DNA from: Mactromeris polynyma
Lineage: Eukaryota > Mollusca > Bivalvia > Venerida > Mactridae
Direction: 5' to 3'
Assembly: GCA_032209605.1 (NCBI GenBank)
Contig: JASFXZ010000018.1
Location: 3,289,904-3,353,903 of the forward strand
DNA length: 64,000 bases
In this document: piece by piece, positions 1 to 11,755 of the stretch
Layout of the letters: every line of letters starts with the position of its first letter
Numbering within the stretch: position 1 is the first letter of the stretch
Notes under the pieces: model-generated
Told to the model about the DNA's origin: nothing
Seen by the model: only the letters and a program-made list of their open reading frames with translations
Databases searched by the model: none
Position numbers and translations under genes: made by a program

Positions 1-200
1 TATCACCCTCCCCAGTATTGGGATAAATGTACCACACACACTGAGTTTACCAGTTGACCTATCACCCACCCCAGTATTGTGATAGATGTACCACACACAC
101 TGAGTTTACCAGTTGACCTATCACCCACCCCAGTATTGGGATAAATGTACCACACACACTGAGTTTACCAGTTGACCTATCACCCACCCCAGTATTGTGA
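1..200. repeat. 59-bp tandem repeat, about 3.3 copies
   Basis: The block that begins TATCACCC recurs at positions 1, 60, 119 and 178, giving an exact 59-bp period with few mismatches. It runs directly into the 20-bp array that follows. It lies upstream of an ORC2 exon and so probably within an ORC2 intron. Confidence 0.9.
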
Positions 201-215
201 TAAACACAAACAAAC

Positions 216-882
216 CATTGTGTAAGGATGATCTGGTGTGTGTAAGGATGATCTGGTGTGTGTAAGGATGATCTGGTGTGTGTAAGAATGATCTGGTGTG
301 TGTAAGGATGATCTGGTGTGTGTAAGAATGTTCTGGTGTGTGTAAGGATGATCTGGTGTGTGTAAGGATGATCTGGTGTGTGTAAGGATGATCTGGTGTG
401 TGTAAGGATGATCTGGTGTGTGTAAGGATGATCTGGTGTGTGTAAGGATGATCTGGTGTGTGTAAGGATGATCTGGTGTGTGTAAGGATGATCTGGTGTG
501 TGTAAGAATGATCTGGTGTGTGTAAGGATGATCTGGTGTGTGTAAGAATGTTCTGGTGTGTGTAAGGATGATCTGGTCTGTGTAAGGATGATCTGGTGTG
601 TGTAAGGATGATCTGGTGTGTGTAAGGATGATCTGGTGTGTGTAAGGATGATCTGGTGTGTGTAAGGATGATCTGGTGTGTGTAAGGATGATCTGGTGTG
701 TGTAAGGATGATCTGGTGTGTGTAAGGATGATCTGGTCTGTGTAAGGATGATCTGGTGTGTGTAAGGATGATCTGGTGTGTGTAAGGATGATCTGGTGTG
801 TGTAAGGATGATCTGGTGTGTGTAAGGATGATCTGGTGTGTGTAAGGATGATCTGGTGTGTGTAAGGATGATCTGGTGTGTG
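216..882. repeat. 20-bp minisatellite, about 33 copies
   Basis: Units of the form GTGTAAGGATGATCTGGTGT repeat with an exact 20-bp period and only scattered substitutions (GGATG to GAATG, GATCT to TTCT, GTGTG to CTGTG). The minus strand stays open across the array as a His/Pro/Thr-rich frame because the unit lacks stops. I regard that frame as an artefact. The array sits in the ORC2 intron just upstream of the exon at 942. Confidence 0.95.
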
Positions 883-941
883 TTGTGTCACCTGCTTACT
901 TCATATTTGCTGGATATGATTTTGATATTTTATCATTTCAG

Positions 942-3900
942 GATATGATTTCTATTTGATTATACATAATATCGATGGTGGAATGTTACGCAATGAAAAA
1001 ACACAGAATATTCTCAGCTTACTAAGTCAAGTTCCTGGTCTTCACATTATAGCCTCTGTTGATCATATAAACTCTTCACTAAGTAAGTAAATTGATTTAT
1101 GTTATATCTCTTACATAATCCTCTGGATTCAAAATGGCTGCCACTTCAGTTAATTGATTCACATTATCAGACTTTATAAATAGTTCATATGGTTTACAAT
1201 GGCTTCCACTCCTGGAGTGTGTTACTTCCCTTGTATGATTTATGTGGCATAAAATATTGATACATGTTTACCTAGTTCAGATGTTTTGCAACAAGCATAT
1301 TTCACACACAAATTCATACATATTTTGCCAAAACTTTGCAAAATCTATTTAGGTGTTGTGGAAACATGAAAATGTGTATGATTTAGTTCTCATATACGCT
1401 TGATCAGTATATCTGATAATGTAGCATAAACACATGGAACTCTTATAGTATTAATGCACAAATGCTGTTTAAGAAAGGCCAGACCAGAAGACAAGAATGT
1501 AAGGGAAGTAACTACTGGAAGCAAAACACAGTAATTGTAGGAATTTTCTCCCTAGGTATTCACTTGCAAGGTTAGAAGTAACCACACCCGCACCAACAGC
1601 TCCTGACCAACATGTTATCAGTCAAACATATAAAATGACCTTTCATATTATCGAGGCTCATAATATATCGATAATATATATAGATATGTATACAAACATT
1701 CAAACAATTTTAAGTGTTGTAGCCGCCATTTTCATGCAGCACATAAACAAAAATTCAACAGACGTCAAACGCTTATTCAGTTACAATTTAGGTAGACAAA
1801 ATGCAAAAATCAACAATTGGACAATTATAAATCATATTGCTTATTGCATTTTGCTACAGAATGTATAGTTGACGTCTGTTATTTTGTGTACTGATTTTTC
1901 ACTTGAATCAGTATTCACTAACCATTCTCAATGATTAGACATGTAACTGACCAATCTCATGTACTTGAGATCAAACTCGCCATTTTAATTGAGATTGTTC
2001 TCAAGCTTACGTAATGAATAGCATTTACTGAAATCTCAAATAATGTGAGGGTAATTGTAACATAAGTAAGTGTCACAGGGTGAGAAAAATGTGCAGCCTG
2101 ATCGGGACTCGAACCCAGGGCCTTAAATGCTCTACCGGCCGCTAACACTTCTCTTCCCCTTATTGTTATTAAGTCCGTACTTTGACGAGGGCCTTGAGAT
2201 TTTTGTAAATATTTGGCCAGTAGGTCCTTTGATATACATGTTAGGCTAGACTTCAAATGAAGACTATTGTATTTCAGTTTGGGACCAAACAAAATGTAGC
2301 AGATTCAAGTGGCTTTGGTATGACTGTACAACATACGCATCCTACACGGAAGAGACTTCGTATGAAAACTCCCTACTTGTACAGCAATCAGGGGCCCTAG
2401 CACTGAGCTCCCTTACTCATGTCATGAAATCACTGACCCCTAATGCAAAAGGGATATTTCTCTTACTTGCCAGGTATCAGTTGGAAAACAGAGATAATGC
2501 AACTTATGTTGGTAAGTGATGTACTTCCAGACAAGTACAGATTAAATGAAGACCGTGCAAATTGGACAGTCATTGATTCACAATTTGCATATCAACGATA
2601 TGATATATCAAAGACAAGTATTGACGATATAGCGATATATCAAAGACAAGTATTGACGATATAGCGATATATCAAAGACAAGTATTGACGATATAGCGAT
2701 ATATCAAAGACAAGTATTGACGATATAGCGATATCACAAAGACAAGTATTGACGATATGATATATCAAAGACAAGTATTGACGATATGATATATCAAAGA
2801 CAAGTATTGACGATATAGCGATATATCAAAGACAAGTATTGACAATATGATATATCAAAGACAAGTATTGACGATATAGCGATATATCAAAGACAAGTAT
2901 TGACGATATAGCGATATATCAATTATATTTATTTAATTCCTTTAATAGACTGTTTACTCCTGTTCTGTATGTTTATGTGGGTATGCCCTACATATTAAAA
3001 TTTCAACTTGTATTTTTATGATAACAAGATACCATTTAAGTAATTAATCTGTACTTTTAACTTCAAAATATATTGTGGAATCCACTAGAGCACTGATTAA
3101 CTAGCTGCTGACTATTTTCTCCTGTATTTTCCTTACATGATATCAATATTTGTAAGTGTTTATGGAATTTCAATCAACAGAACTAAATTGTTGATATATC
3201 CTTGTTGATTGTAACTATCAAAACAGCAAACAAAATTGAGATTTAAAGCAACATGAAAGAAAAATGTGATATAGTGACGACAACATTTGTGTTGTAATAT
3301 TGTTTGAGAGACATTTATGTATGAACATGTCTAAGTATGTTAATTTTAATGACAATATTTGATGTTGATGACATTAAAGGGTTTTTTTGTATATGTGGAT
3401 AAGGAACTTCAACATGATGCCTGTATTGTACGACTGTAAATATATCACTGTGTTTATAATCATCTGCAATACACAAGTTAAATCTAGTTTAAACTGGTTA
3501 TGTTAATAAACTGGTTAATTTACATTGATGCAGTTTTTGTGGAATACAACGATTGCCTGTTGCCTGTCCACTTGTCATTCGCCCTTGTAGTTTCTGGTGC
3601 AAAATTCTTGACTTACAATTTTTTTACAGCAATTTTGTTTACAAAATGGAATAAGTTACGTGTTTACTGTCATCATTAAATTTTAGAGTATGATAAACAG
3701 TCATAAATATGAAGTACATTTTGTTTTCCTTGTCGAGTGTATCTTATTATTTATACTTCATATTTTCATGGTTACTAATTTATGGTGTTTTTTCTGGCGT
3801 AAACTCATAAAACTTGCAATTGGTTGACATTTTAATTACTTGTGTAATTATAATGAATTTGTGAGGCAGTATAGTACAATGAGTGTTTTGTGTTTACCAG

Positions 3901-5835
3901 TTGTCATTGTGGAACGTTTGTAAGGTGATGGACATTGTTTAGTAACATTCATATTTTAAACCTGGTAATATCTGTGTATGGACTGTATAGAGCTCTTCAG
4001 TTTGATTGTGTGAGGTGTTTTATGCTAGACTTTGAATGTTATATGTATGGCCAGTTATCCTACCTAACCATTCGGATAAAAATTTGAATGATTTCTTCAA
4101 ATAGCCTTGTATTTAATTTGGTTGTTTTTACAGACCTTGAAGACACTTTCTCAAATTCAGTTCACGAGTGCAGCAATGGCAGCTCGGTGTAGCACATTGT
4201 GTGCAGCATTTGTTTCATCTCTGTCTAGTAGACACTTAAATTGCATCCTGTAGACACTTACATTGTGTACAACATACGTTATATCATGTTGACACTTTGT
4301 CTATAACCTGTTGTATCCTGTTGCTTACATTGTGTACAATGTATGTTGTATCCTGTTGACATGTACACCAGCATGACATATATTGTATCATGTTGACACT
4401 TTGATTGTTTTCATCTTGTTGACACAGTATCACTGTAACGTCTCTATATTACATACAGGTATGTCCCTGCAGGATCTGTATCAGAGATGTCGTGAATCAT
4501 TCTTGGTGAACAGTGATCTAACCTTACAGGCTCAACTTACAGAATTTCGTGATCATAAAATGATCAAATCTAAAAAGGTAATGCATGTAATACAGTATTA
4601 CTTTAAGTTGTAAATGTAAAATTTCTTATTTACTGTATAATTTCAAATTTATACTAAAGAGAGATTTTGTAATTTATAGTTCATACATTAATGACCCGAG
4701 TCAATATGAAGCTGAATGTCCGCTAGTTCTAAGTTTACCAGACAGGGTATGATTTACCTTTTTCCAACAATCAGAAGTTCTCAGTATGGACATGCCTTAT
4801 TGTAACATAATTATTGTGTCTTGTAAAGTTAACTTCTCATTGATATTTATTGGCTTTAATGTGAAGTTTTCAATGGAATGTTATAAAGTAAATAAAAAAT
4901 GCTGAGAAATGTGGTTTTGTTAAATTGTTGTCCATGTTGAAATCTTACCTATATCCCTGATTGTATAACAAGCATGGTAAGATATTTTGGTTTGCCCTAG
5001 GAACCTTGTTAGAAATGTTCAACCTGTAAGTAGTGCATTTATGATTGATAGTGGTATATGTAGGAAAAAGTATATTGAGATAAAAAGTGTAGTTCTAACA
5101 TATTTAATAATTATGGCTTCCCAAATATGGGCAGATGTGTCGTAATGGTCTGATTGTCTGTATGCCTGTGTCAAAGTCACACACACTCTGATTGTCTGTA
5201 TGCCTGTCTCAAAGTCACATACACTCTGATTGTCTGTATGCCTGTCTCAAAGTCACACACACTCTGATTGTCTGTATGCCTGTCTCAAAGTCACACACAC
5301 TCTGATTGTCTGTATGCCTGTCACAAAGTCACACACACTCTGATTGTCTGTATGCCTGTCTCAAAGTCACACACACTCTGATTGTCTGTATGCCTGTCAC
5401 AAAGTCACACACACTCTGATTGTCTGTATGCCTGTCTCAAAGTCACACACACTCTGATTGTCTGTATGCCTGTCTCAAAGTCACACACACTCTGTGTATT
5501 TCCACCCTCTAGAAGAAGGTGCTAATAATTTTGCTCAAACGTTTACCAATGAGGCGGCATTCAGTAGGCAACTTTCAGTCATGTTTAAGTGTTAGTTCTA
5601 GGTCAAACTGGGAAATCTAATGTAGATTTGACAGTTAAGTGGACACTTAATTGTTTGTGTAAAAATAAGCATCTAGTATAGATTGATTCAGTACTGGTAT
5701 GTTTTGAATGTTCATATAACATGTGATATAATGATGTTTGTTTTGTTTCAGAGTTTTGATGGTGTTGAACATTTACTTATACCTATAGATGAGTCAACAT
5801 TGAAGGAATTTGTAGATGAACATGGAGAGGATTAA
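942..5835 (+). CDS. ORC2: Origin recognition complex subunit 2, C-terminal part (last four exons)
   Basis: ORC2 is a subunit of the six-protein complex that marks replication origins in the nucleus and helps load the MCM helicase. Four exons splice in phase: 942-1082, 2278-2511, 4459-4577 and 5752-5835, each with AG acceptors and GTAAGT or GTAATG donors, ending at TAA 5833-5835. They encode about 190 C-terminal residues. Recognisable blocks are [20 protein letters not shown], the WLWYD-type stretch (here [10 protein letters not shown]), [52 protein letters not shown] and the terminal [11 protein letters not shown]. These match metazoan ORC2, covering the end of the AAA+-like fold and the winged-helix region. 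The 5' exons lie before the window. Introns carry minisatellites (2595-2928, 5145-5508) and a tRNA-like fragment. I found no clear AATAAA close to the stop, so the 3' end is undefined. Confidence 0.95.
2080..2150 (-). other. tRNA-derived fragment (SINE head or tRNA pseudogene)
   Basis: On the minus strand a perfect Pol III B box (GGTTCGAGTCC, 2105-2115) is preceded by a D-arm-like stretch TAGCGGCCGGTAGAGC. The spacing is too short for a full tRNA because an anticodon arm is missing, so this is a degenerate tRNA-derived sequence inside an ORC2 intron. Confidence 0.45.
2595..2928. repeat. 32-bp minisatellite in ORC2 intron, about 10 copies
   Basis: The core AAAGACAAGTATTGACGATA repeats with a 32-bp period. 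Several units lack the AGCGATAT segment and are about 24-25 bp. The array begins about 80 bp after the donor of the 2278-2511 exon. Confidence 0.9.
5145..5508. repeat. 38-bp minisatellite in last ORC2 intron, about 9.5 copies
   Basis: Units TCTGATTGTCTGTATGCCTG + TCTCAAAGTCACACACAC repeat with a 38-bp period and very few substitutions (TCTC/TCAC). The array lies within the intron 4578-5751. Confidence 0.93.
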
Positions 5836-5872
5836 TATGTCTCACAATTACAGAGTGATATCAAATTGAGTA

Positions 5873-6226
5873 CTGGTATTCATGAAACATCTTAGGGTTA
5901 AGATTTTCCTTAAAAGTAATACTTTCCTTAATATCAAGATTTTCCTTAAATATTTAGAAAAATACATTAAGTGGTATTCACTTAATGTCTATTCTTTAGA
6001 TTTTCATTATATGTGGCATGTTTCGCCTTGAAAGATAAGGAAGCATCCATTTTCCTTAGATGAAATTAATATTTTGCTTTAAGTTAAGACTGTCCTTTGC
6101 TAAGGAAATCTTTAAATGGCACTGTAAAAAATGTTAAGGTTAAGGATTTCCTTATCTTTAGCTCTGGAAAAGAAAATAAGGATAAGGACAATCTTAGGGT
6201 AACCTTAAGATGTTTTGTGAATACCA
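5873..6226. mobile_element. Fold-back (MITE-like) element just after ORC2
   Basis: The left end reads GGTATTCATGAAACATCTTA. The right end, read on the other strand, is GGTATTCACAAAACATCTTA. Complementarity continues inward with TTAGGGTTAAG/CTTAAGG-type blocks. The 354-bp span has no coding capacity. No target duplication could be read because the right end continues straight into a 38-bp tandem array that contains the same terminal motif. The element begins about 38 bp past the ORC2 stop and may be transcribed in its 3' UTR. Confidence 0.6.
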
Positions 6227-7093
6227 TCCCAGGACTATAACTATGTTTAGTTTTGTGAATACCACCCCAGGACTATAACTATGTTTAGTTTCATGAATAC
6301 CATCCCAGGACTATAACTATGTTTAGTTTTGCGTGAATACCACCCCAGGACTATAACTATGTTTAGTTTTGCGTGAATACCACCCCAGGACTATAACTAT
6401 GTTTAGTTTTGCGTGAATACCACCCCAGGACTATAACTATGTTTAGTTTCGTGAATACCACCCCAGGACTATAACTATGTTTAGTTTCGTGAATACCACC
6501 CCAGGACTATAACTATGTTTAGTTTCGTGAATACCACCCCAGGACTATAACTATGTTTAGTTTCGTGAATACCACCCCAGGACTATAACTATGTTTAGTT
6601 TCGTGAATACCACCCCAGGACTATAACTTTGTTTAGTTTCGTGAATACCACCCCAGGACTATAACTATGTTTAGTTTCGTGAATACCACCCCAGGACTAT
6701 AACTATGCTTAGTTTCGTGAATACCACTCCAGGACTATAACTATGTTTAGTTTCGTGAATACCACCCCAGGACTATAACTATGTTTAGTTTCGTGAATAC
6801 CACCCCAGGACTATAACTTTGTTTAGTTTCGTGAATACCACCCCAGGACTATAACTATGTTTAGTTTCGTGAATACCACCCCAGGACTATAACTATGCTT
6901 AGTTTCGTGAATACCACTCCAGGACTATAACTATGTTTAGTTTCGTGAATACCACCCCAGGACTATAACATTGTTTAGTTTCGTGAATACCACTCCAGGA
7001 CTATAACTATGTTTAGTTTCGTGAATACCACCCCAGGACTATAACATTGTTTAGTTTCGTGAATACCACCCCAGGACTATAACTATGTTTAGT
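6217..7093. repeat. 38-bp minisatellite, about 23 copies
   Basis: Each unit contains GTGAATACCACCCCAGGACT and ATAACTATGTTTAGTTTC. Early units vary at the junction (TTTTGCGTG, TTTCATG) and later ones are uniform. The first ten bases of the unit equal the right terminus of the preceding fold-back element. Confidence 0.93.
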
Positions 7094-7778
7094 GGAAAGA
7101 GAACAAAAAGTCAACTTAAATGATGTTTTTCTCTTAATTTATTCCCCCTCAATTAAGAAGTTTCGTCAGTACTGAATTGTTATATTTAAAGGAAGATATC
7201 TCATACATCTTAGGGAACTTCAGCATCATAGCAACATTGTAGTATGAATGATAACTACATACATGTACTTTCATGTTGTGCTTAGAGCCATATTAGTGCT
7301 ACACTTGTGTGTATGATGTAATATACACCATGGATATTCTGTTGACATACATTCATTTACAAGAAAAGTCCAAATTTAAAAAAAACCCATCCACAGCTTT
7401 ATGCATGAATACATTATTCAGCAATTGCACCGAATATATCAGTTTCTGTGAGCAAATCATCAACTTACAGTCCTTTTCCTTCAATTGACCGAACTAATAC
7501 ATGTATCACAAATATGTCAAATGTGAAAGTATGCTAACATGTCAGCGGGATCAAGTTAATTTGTCCGAGTAAAAGATAAGTCATAGATTCATGCCTTGTC
7601 TAAATATTTATTCAAAGAACTTTTTGTAACATGTATGTGACAGGAGACAAATGTTTAATTTGATGTGTGCACAATGACAGATACTTTATAATGAAGAAGA
7701 GATTTGGAGTGTATAAAAGTTTCCAGGTTGTATACTGAGTTATATTTATTGTTCAAAACTGATCGAAAGTGCTAACCT
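7094..7778. other. Unannotated AT-rich stretch
   Basis: I see no convincing coding exon, RNA gene or repeat unit here. Short open frames are random and lack bounding splice sites. Confidence 0.5.
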
Positions 7779-8504
7779 GTCAGTAGTAGTGAACATGGGT
7801 TCTGTCAGTACTAGTGAACATGGGTTCTGTCAGTACTAGTGAACATGGGTTCTGTCAGTACTAGTGAACATGGGTTCTGTCAGTAGTAGTGAACATGGGT
7901 TCTGTCAGTACTAGTGAACATGGGTTCTGTCAGTACTAGTGAACATAGGTTCTGTCAGTACTAGTGAACATGGGTTCTGTCAGTACTAGTGAACATGGGT
8001 TCTGTCAGTACTAGTGAACATAGGTTCTGTCAGTACTAGTGAACATAGGTTCTGTCAGTACTAGTGAACATGGGTTCTGTCAGTACTAGTGAACATGGGT
8101 TCTGTCAGTACTAGTGAACATAGGTTCTGTCAGTACTAGTGAACATAGGTTCTGTCAGTACTAGTGAACATGGGTTCTGTCAGTACTAGTGAACATGGGT
8201 TCTGTCAGTACTAGTGAACATGGGTTCTGTCAGTACTAGTGAACATAGGTTCTGTCAGTACTAGTGAACATGGGTTCTGTCAGTACTAGTGAACATGGGT
8301 TCTGTCAGTACTAGTGAACATAGGTTCTGTCAGTACTAGTGAACATAGGTTCTGTCAGTACTAGTGAACATGGGTTCTGTCAGTACTAGTGAACATGGGT
8401 TCTGTCAGTACTAGTGAACATAGGTTCTGTCAGTACTAGTGAACATAGGTTCTGTCAGTACTAGTGAACATGGGTTCTGTCAGTACCAATGAACATAGGT
8501 TCTG
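7779..8504. repeat. 25-bp minisatellite, about 29 copies
   Basis: Units GTCAGTACTAGTGAACATGG + GTTCT repeat exactly every 25 bp, each containing the palindrome ACTAGT. The common variants are GGG/AGG, often in neighbouring pairs, which suggests multi-unit duplication steps. A non-repetitive gap of about 280 bp follows. Confidence 0.95.
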
Positions 8505-8784
8505 AGCTTGTTTCTGTTGGATGTGATTGCATTAAGCTTTAACGTTTATGAATTAAATGAATTGATCTATGGACAAACGTTCCTGTAAACATAGACCTGG
8601 AATTATAACTGATAGTTACACTCGACTCCAATCACAACATTTAACCTCGTTAGTCTGAAAGTGGAAATTTTATTGTGGAAAATGTATGATACATACTATC
8701 AAATGTGTGCTGAGTATTCATTTTAGTCCATTTTCTTTGGGATTTTAGTGTGATTGTGTGAAACGGGAGTGATTATTGGGTTTC

Positions 8785-9265
8785 AGTGCCACATGCCATA
8801 CTCCACACAGGTTTGAGTGCCACACTCCACATGCCACACGGGTTTGAGTGCCACATGCCACACGGGTTTGAGTGCCACATGCCATACTCCACATGGGTTT
8901 GAGTGCCACACTCCCCATGCCACACGGGTTTGAGTGCCACATGCCATACTCCACACGGGTTTGAGTGCCACACTCCACATGCCACACGGGTTTGAGTGCC
9001 ACATGCCATACTCCACACGGGTTTGAGTGCCACACTCCACATGCCATACTCCACACGGGTTTGAGTGCCACATGCCATACTCCACACGGGTTTGAGTGCC
9101 ACATGCCATACTCCACGCGCCACACTCCACATGCCATACTCCACACGGGTTTGAGTGCCACACTCCACATGCCATACTCCACACGGGTTTGAGTGCCACA
9201 CTCCACATGCCACACTCCACATGCCATACTCCACACGGGTTTGAGTGTCACATGCCAGACTCCAC
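8785..9265. repeat. Mosaic minisatellite of GGGTTTGAGTGCCACA blocks
   Basis: Three short modules (GGGTTTGAGTGCCAC, ATGCCATACTCCACAC and ACTCCACATGCCACAC) alternate irregularly, giving units of roughly 30 to 60 bp. Several frames on both strands remain open across it because the modules lack stops. The predicted Cys/Trp/His-rich frames are not credible proteins. Confidence 0.9.
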
Positions 9266-9374
9266 ACTCGGACTTGATGATAACTCCCAGATCTCGTATT
9301 ACACTCAAATCTCTAAGAAAAAGGTTTACAAAGAATGTGCCGCCCTCATTTAACAGCAGCTTACATTTCTCACA

Positions 9375-9776
9375 CTCTTATTGAGTGACACATCAGACCC
9401 GTAAGTCCATATTGAGGGACACATCAGACGCGTAAGTCCATATTGAGTGACACATCAGACCCGTAAGTCCATATTGAGTGACGCATCAGACCTGTAAGTC
9501 CATATTGAGTGACACATCAGACCCGTAAGTCCATATTGAGGGACACATCAGACCCGTAAGTCCATATTGAGTGACACATCAGACCCGTAAGTCCATATTG
9601 AGTGACACGTCAGACCCGTAAGTCCATATTGAGGGACACATCAGACCCGTAAGTCCATATTGAGTGACACGTCAGACCCGTAAGTCCATATTGAGGGACA
9701 CATCAGACCCGTAAGTCCATATTGAGTGACACATCAGACCCGTAAGTCCATATTGAGTGACACATCAGACCGGTAA
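9375..9776. repeat. 31-bp minisatellite, about 13 copies
   Basis: Units CAGACCCGTAAGTCCATATT + GAGTGACACAT repeat with a 31-bp period. Every unit carries a GTAAGT-like donor (CGTAAGTCC), but none is linked to a coding exon. Confidence 0.93.
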
Positions 9777-10284
9777 GTGGACATTTTGTGATTTGAGTGC
9801 CAAGTGTAGGTATCTGTTATAAAACCCGCCTTCTGGGAAACTCGTTAGGTCAGATCATATTGTCATAATGTAGAGGATTGTCAAAATTCAAACTGGCAAG
9901 TTAACTTGTTTGACCAGTATGTATTTTATTAATACAACACATTGAATTGTACATTCAGAGAGTTCTATATTTATGTGTCTTCCACCTTATTGTCAGTATA
10001 ATTTCTGTTGAACATATAGTTCAGATATATGTTACTATTTTCATAAATGAAATAAAGAAAGAGTTGTTGTTACTTTTAATATGCATGATGATAGTGCCCA
10101 ATTACTTATTTTATTGGACATGGACAGAGTCCATCCCACGCATTTTACGCTTGGGTAGACAAAATCCCTCACATATTTTTGACAATACTAACAAAAACCC
10201 TAATGTTGAGAGATTTTGTCCATCTTAGAAAAAGAGCAGGAGAGATTTTGTCCTACACTTTTTATATTGCCCCCCCCCCCCTGC
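9777..10284. other. Unannotated stretch with a 12-C homopolymer
   Basis: This stretch is AT-rich sequence without a supported gene. Positions 10270-10281 are a run of 12 C, which sits at the left edge of the dispersed repeat described next. Confidence 0.5.
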
Positions 10285-10835
10285 CATTCAAAGAAAGATG
10301 AAGGGGCATAAAGTGTTACCCCTGTCCGCCCATCCATGCAATCCTTGGTTTCCGCCAATGCAGGTCAAGTTTGATAACCGTTAAAATTCACCAATATTTG
10401 GAGAGTTGTGGCCTTTTTTAATATAAAAATTGGTTTCTGTTCAATAACTATGATGGGTGGATTCAATTCATATTGGGCACATATGTATAGTGTAATAAAA
10501 TACAGATGAAGATTGATATTGGTTACAATTCACTAATTTTTGGAGGAGTTATGGTCCTTTTTTGACAAAAAATTGGTATCTTGTCAATAACTCTTCAAAA
10601 AAATAGTTGGAATCAATTCATATTGGGCACATTTGTATAGGGTACTAAAATACAGGTCAAGTTCTTTTTCAGTTACAATCTGCTCATTTTCGGAGGAGTT
10701 AGTGCCATTTTTGTAGTTAAAAAAATGGTTATCCAATTATATTACATCAAAATTGTTAGACCTTTTCAAATTATTTGCATTCTACTGAAAAGCCCATAGC
10801 AGGGGCATCCGTGTCCTATGGACAAATCTAGTTTT
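10285..10835 (+). repeat. Dispersed repeat with internal ~160-bp repeats (family also at 45.2 kb)
   Basis: It starts near AAGGGGCATAAAGTGTTACC and ends near GGGGCATCCGTGTCCTATGG followed by ACAAATCTAG. Inside, blocks such as GGAATCAATTCATATTGGGC and ATTTTTGGAGGAGTTATGG recur about every 160 bp. A second family member at 45190-46052 lies in the opposite orientation and starts with the complementary terminus. No coding capacity is visible, so it looks like a non-autonomous dispersed element. Confidence 0.55.
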
Positions 10836-11755
10836 GTAAGTGATATAAATGAAATATTGAAACCTTACACATCTGATATGTTACGTTGCAAACCTGGAAT
10901 TTAAATATGCAGCGGTTATGTCTTCAGTTCCGTGGAATTATGCATGGAGAAAAATCAATAATAGTTTTCGCGTCTGAAATAATTTTTCATTGAATGCAAT
11001 TTTTTTATGAGAAAGCTGTTGTCCATGGTCACAAGGCTGTCATGTGTGACTGGGTCATTTTAGGACAAAGTTCTACTGAACTACATCAATGGTGTGGTTT
11101 ATGATCATTGATGATGCAACAATTTGTTACATACGTCAGTATATGAAAGGCTAGCAACATCTACAGACAAATCAATTAATTGTGTGTCTCGTTCGCATCA
11201 AGATACAGATGTTGACAGCTTATTTATGTCTGCAATTAGGCTGGAATATAAGCAGGAGATAAATGTAGATATATGCATACAAGAAATCACACAAACGTGA
11301 ACTGTCATTTCAATGACAGCCTGTTGCGTTGTTTTGTACAAAACATTGAAGAATTAATTGTACAACATATGCATCTCTTTCCGGGTCGGTGTAAACAGAC
11401 TTAAAATCTGTGTTGTAAACAACAAGATATCAAATACATTCTAATGCAGTATTGTATAATTTGATCAATCAATATAGCTTTTTGCCGTCATCAATAATTA
11501 TTTCAGACATTAAAGCATTATTTTTAAGTTCATGTGTTCTTAGGTCTGTTTGGGGAAGCACTGTATCAACTTATTCTCTCTCTTTTACTAATTATAGTTT
11601 TGCATGATGCGTATACAGTTCCGCACATGTGTTGTTATAATTGTTATATATTAATTGTCATAAATCTGTTATGTCCGACATTTATGACAAGATTTATAAT
11701 GGACTGGTTGCACATTTTTACGTACATGAGGTGGTGGTGGTCAGGTGTTAAAGAG
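10836..11755. other. Unannotated AT-rich stretch before the Tc1-like element
   Basis: I see no supported gene or repeat. Short open frames on both strands lack splice signals or recognisable motifs. Confidence 0.45.

Noticed and set aside
121..891. 256-codon His/Thr-rich minus-strand frame
   Set aside because: Translation of the stop-free 20-bp array, with no unique coding sequence at either end.
8745..9384. Cys/Trp/His-rich frames on both strands
   Set aside because: They follow the GGGTTTGAGTGCCACA mosaic repeat and shift frame with it.
216..9776. CRISPR-like arrays
   Set aside because: Repeats are directly adjacent without unique spacers, and the genome is eukaryotic.
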